A DNA stretch of 7,260 nt from Synergistaceae bacterium (GTDB lineage Bacteria; Synergistota; Synergistia; Synergistales; Aminobacteriaceae), in assembly GCA_017448375.1 (NCBI GenBank), contig JAFSLR010000102.1, forward strand, positions 1 to 7,260. The letters are read 5' to 3'. The first letter of the stretch is position 1, and each line of letters opens with the position of its first letter. Shown in pieces: positions 4,697-7,260 of the stretch. The notes beneath the pieces were generated by a model. That model saw only the letters and a program-made list of their open reading frames with translations. It made no database searches and was not told the origin of the DNA. Made by a program: the position numbers and the translations under genes.

Positions 4697-7260
4697 TTAT
4701 CTGCGTTTCATCGTCCTGAAAATTAACGCCCCTGAAAGAAGCATTACGGCAAAGATTCCCGTTCCTGCCTCACAGCCTCCGCTGCTTGAAGGCAAAACAG
4801 TTATCTCACGCCCTGATTCAGTTTCCTCTGACTGCGAGCCGCCATCTGAGCCCGAGCCGCCGTCAACATCATTCGATTCCATGAAGGAATACGCTGCAAG
4901 CTCAGGTACAACAAGCTGGAATCCCGATCCGTTCTCCCAGTCTATATCGCCGGAGTGAAGGCTCATTACGAATTTCACCGTATTTCCCGGCACAAGCGGA
5001 ACTTTCTCTACCATGAAGTAATCTTTCACCGCATCGTCAGAAATTTTCGAGAAATCTCCGTTCGCTGAGTCCAATGCTCCCGGCTTGTAGCGGACTCCGT
5101 AGAAATATGCCTCGTGATAATATTCGTCCCCTTTGTATTCAAGCTCGCACTCAACAGGAATCGAGTCACGCGAGTCAAGAGCTGCAATTTCCGCAAACAG
5201 TTCGAGAAGGTACAGAATTTCAATGCCCTCGTAGCCTTCAACTTTCGCCTTCACGCTGAGCGTTCCCGTCGTGTCGTAAACAGTCATGGCCGAATGAACT
5301 CCGCCGTCAGACTCTCCGTTCCTGTATGCCGTGCGTAATATCGTCCCGTTTCCTGAATGAGCCGCCGCCTTGAATGCTCCGCTTGCCTTAGCGTTCTGCT
5401 TGTTTACCAGCGTACTGGGCGATGTGTAATCGAAAACGTAATATCCCTCGTTGTTTCCTCCGACATCACGAACTGTATCGTCAGAAGCAAGCCTCGACTC
5501 GTGAACTTCATCCTTCACCTTATTGTCAGGGTCAATCTGAACATAAAAGTAATACGATCCGTCGCTGAGGTTATCAGGAACATTCCACGTGAAATCAGCC
5601 CAGCCCTTGTTGAGCCTGTTGCTGTTCTTCCAGCCCTTCAATGACATTGTTACTGTGCCTATATGCGTGAGGTTGCCTATTTTTGAATTGGGCTTCGAGA
5701 TGTCGAAATCTTTAGCAGCAACGTAAGAGAGCCTCACCTCAAAGTCTCCAGTGTCAACGAAACTCGCATTGTATATCGGTATGCTTATCTTGTACTCAAG
5801 TCCGCCCAGTATGCTTTTGTCCGAGTCAAGGTCAAGCGCAGGAACATAGTACCTTATTCCGCGTGCCTGAGATGCAAGCCTCTGGTCGTTGGCGATAAGA
5901 CTCGCGCCGCACATAACATACTTACGGGGCAGGACAAGCGATGGGTCTGTATGTTTGCTGTAACGGCTCTGCGGATACCACAATGCCGGGCCGTACTCCA
6001 TTCCTACATTAGTGAGCTGGACAGCTGTACCGACTTTCAGAGTTCCTTCCCTCGCAGTGTAGGGCATAGCCATTAATGTATGTCCGGCAGCCTCTCCGGG
6101 AAGTGTCGTCTTTCCGTAAACTTTGATGTCTATTGCCTCTTGGCTTGAATACGACTTCACGAATGACTCAGAGTGTGATGTGTACGGAGGAAGCCCGGTA
6201 GGATCTTTCGCACCGAAAAATGACGCTATCGCCGATATTGTTTTTGACAGCGTGCTCTTCTGAACGTTCTCGTCATATTTCTGATTGTCGATTTTTGAAG
6301 TCTCGAAATTTACCGTCATTCCAGACTCTGATTTGTCCCACGCCGCGCTGTAAGGCGAGCTGACAAGATCACCGCCCGATGTGTAGCCTTCAATATCCTG
6401 AATCAGTGAAGGGTACGAGAAAAAGTTTCCTTCCTCATGCCTTGCCTGATATGCGTAATGGCCGTCGGAATGTGTCGCAGAAGGCGTAGCAGCGTCATAC
6501 ATCGAGAACGTAACATAATGATCTTGACTCTCCGCCTCGCTGCTGAAGTCCTTGCTTGAGTAATCCGCCCTTGGGCCGAGAACATACCATGACGGCAGAG
6601 GCTTGTTCAGAATCTTGTAACGCCATATGTGCTGGGGCGCGGTGTATGTTATCAGGGCATCGAACTGCTTAGCCTGCAAAGTCGTGCTGATTGAAGCCGT
6701 TTGTGCCGAGCTGCTAGCGTCTGTCGTAGTCTTGTCTATCTTGTCGGTTACGAAATTCATCATTTCATTCATCGCTCCTGCCGCCGCTTTCACTCTCGGA
6801 TCGAAATTGCCCGCTATGTTAGCCCCCATAGTACGGAATTTCAGGTAGCCCTGCACGTAAGGCCCGGCCTTTCCAAGCACCGAGATTGTTTCAGTCGTTG
6901 AAGCAAGCCCGAATGAGACGTTTTTCTGTTCGCTTGAAGTCTGCGTTGTCGTATAGCTTACGCTCATATCGCCCTTTATGCCGTCCGAAAGGTCGCCGAA
7001 TCCGCTGAACGTGTAGTTTATCGGGTAACTTGTGAGTGTGCCGTCTGTGCTTACGTTGTCAACATGGTAGGGGAGAGCCTGAATGACTGCAACATAGCTT
7101 TCATCATGCTCGTCCTGAGTGTGTGAGGGACTGCCGAGCATTAGAGTCTCGTTCGCGAAGTCAGACGTAACGAGTCCGCCCCTCCTGCCCTCGCTGGAGT
7201 CCTCAACGTTGAAGATAGTCTTTGTTTCGCCGAAGCCAGCAAATTCCCTGTTTGAGTCAA
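4697..7260 (-). CDS. Large surface protein with Synergist-CTERM-like sorting tail (5' partial)
   Basis: I do not recognise a characterised function. The frame is open through the right edge, giving 853 residues and no stop. The ATG at 7141 is probably internal: coding-like sequence (LVTSDFANETLMLGSP) runs straight through it and no Shine-Dalgarno precedes it. Seen from the N-terminal side: a segment resembling an FG-GAP-type blade ending in PYHVD (about 7174-7058); Ser/Thr-rich, probably beta-stranded sequence; an Ala/Met-rich probable helix (about 6799-6671); a long region rich in Tyr, Ser and Asp; a probable CARDB-like Ig-type beta-sandwich (about 5800-5432), ending in FYVQIDPDN, EVHESR and GGNNEGYYVFDY; a further beta-rich region; an acidic Gly/Ser linker (about 4882-4775); and a C-terminal sorting tail. 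This layout indicates export and anchoring at the cell surface, perhaps for adhesion or binding. No catalytic motif was seen. The signal peptide, if present, lies outside. Surface location is inferred with fair confidence; the role is unknown. Confidence 0.78.
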   Translation of the reverse strand, partial: DSNREFAGFGETKTIFNVEDSSEGRRGGLVTSDFANETLMLGSPSHTQDEHDESYVAVIQALPYHVDNVSTDGTLTSYPINYTFSGFGDLSDGIKGDMSVSYTTTQTSSEQKNVSFGLASTTETISVLGKAGPYVQGYLKFRTMGANIAGNFDPRVKAAAGAMNEMMNFVTDKIDKTTTDASSSAQTASISTTLQAKQFDALITYTAPQHIWRYKILNKPLPSWYVLGPRADYSSKDFSSEAESQDHYVTFSMYDAATPSATHSDGHYAYQARHEEGNFFSYPSLIQDIEGYTSGGDLVSSPYSAAWDKSESGMTVNFETSKIDNQKYDENVQKSTLSKTISAIASFFGAKDPTGLPPYTSHSESFVKSYSSQEAIDIKVYGKTTLPGEAAGHTLMAMPYTAREGTLKVGTAVQLTNVGMEYGPALWYPQSRYSKHTDPSLVLPRKYVMCGASLIANDQRLASQARGIRYYVPALDLDSDKSILGGLEYKISIPIYNASFVDTGDFEVRLSYVAAKDFDISKPNSKIGNLTHIGTVTMSLKGWKNSNRLNKGWADFTWNVPDNLSDGSYYFYVQIDPDNKVKDEVHESRLASDDTVRDVGGNNEGYYVFDYTSPSTLVNKQNAKASGAFKAAAHSGNGTILRTAYRNGESDGGVHSAMTVYDTTGTLSVKAKVEGYEGIEILYLLELFAEIAALDSRDSIPVECELEYKGDEYYHEAYFYGVRYKPGALDSANGDFSKISDDAVKDYFMVEKVPLVPGNTVKFVMSLHSGDIDWENGSGFQLVVPELAAYSFMESNDVDGGSGSDGGSQSEETESGREITVLPSSSGGCEAGTGIFAVMLLSGALIFRTMKRR
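4700..4789 (-). other. C-terminal Synergist-CTERM-like protein-sorting signal
   Basis: The last 30 residues of the minus-strand protein form a three-part signal: SSSGGCEAG with a single cysteine (codon 4774-4772), a hydrophobic stretch TGIFAVMLLSGALIF, and the basic end RTMKRR. An acidic, Gly/Ser-rich linker precedes it. I recall this arrangement as the Synergist-CTERM domain of Synergistota. It is comparable in design to MYXO-CTERM and GlyGly-CTERM tails, which are membrane-inserted and processed during sorting to the cell surface. The family match is by eye and memory, and the processing enzyme is not in this window. Confidence 0.75.

Noticed and set aside
7139..7141. ATG at 7141 (minus strand) as the start of the surface protein
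   Set aside because: There is no Shine-Dalgarno before it, and the same frame stays open with domain-like sequence for 39 more codons to the window edge. There is also no signal peptide after it, although the C-terminal tail implies export.
6671..7174. Calling the surface protein a MACPF-type pore-forming toxin
   Set aside because: Only a general beta-helix-beta impression supports it; no MACPF signature was seen, so it is kept as a low-interest speculation only.
1..7260. CRISPR array, tRNA or rRNA genes, insertion sequences, toxin-antitoxin pairs or a defence cluster
   Set aside because: The three genes and two short gaps account for essentially the whole window. I found no regularly spaced repeats, tRNA-like cloverleaf, transposase sequence or inverted repeats beyond the two terminators.

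Overview
The window holds three protein-coding genes and almost no unexplained space. Two genes are on the plus strand: the large subunit of carbamoyl-phosphate synthase (carB, missing only its first residues at the left edge) and an FGGY-family sugar kinase that most resembles sedoheptulokinase. The third, on the minus strand, is a large secreted or surface protein whose N-terminus lies beyond the right edge. No RNA gene, mobile element or CRISPR array was seen.

Organism: the C-terminus of the surface protein has an SSSGGC-x-AG motif, a hydrophobic segment and a short basic tail. This is the form I recall for the Synergist-CTERM sorting signal, which is typical of Synergistota (Synergistaceae). 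With roughly balanced GC content, this suggests a synergistete, perhaps a gut or other anaerobic-habitat lineage. The assignment rests mainly on this one motif and is an inference.

Layout: carB (1-3165) ends at a strong rho-independent terminator (3202-3237), so the kinase (3336-4637) is probably transcribed separately, with its own GGAG ribosome-binding site. The kinase and the minus-strand gene (4697-7260) converge on a 59-base gap containing one GC-rich hairpin with U-rich sequence on both sides, which can end transcription from both directions. The three genes do not form an evident pathway: carB feeds pyrimidine and arginine synthesis, the kinase would feed the pentose phosphate pool, and the surface protein is envelope-related.

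I see no clear new multi-gene system. The points most worth a second look are the poorly characterised large surface protein with its cysteine-containing sorting tail, a sharp mid-gene switch in synonymous codon choice in the kinase, and a likely change at a UMP-contact residue in the CarB regulatory domain.
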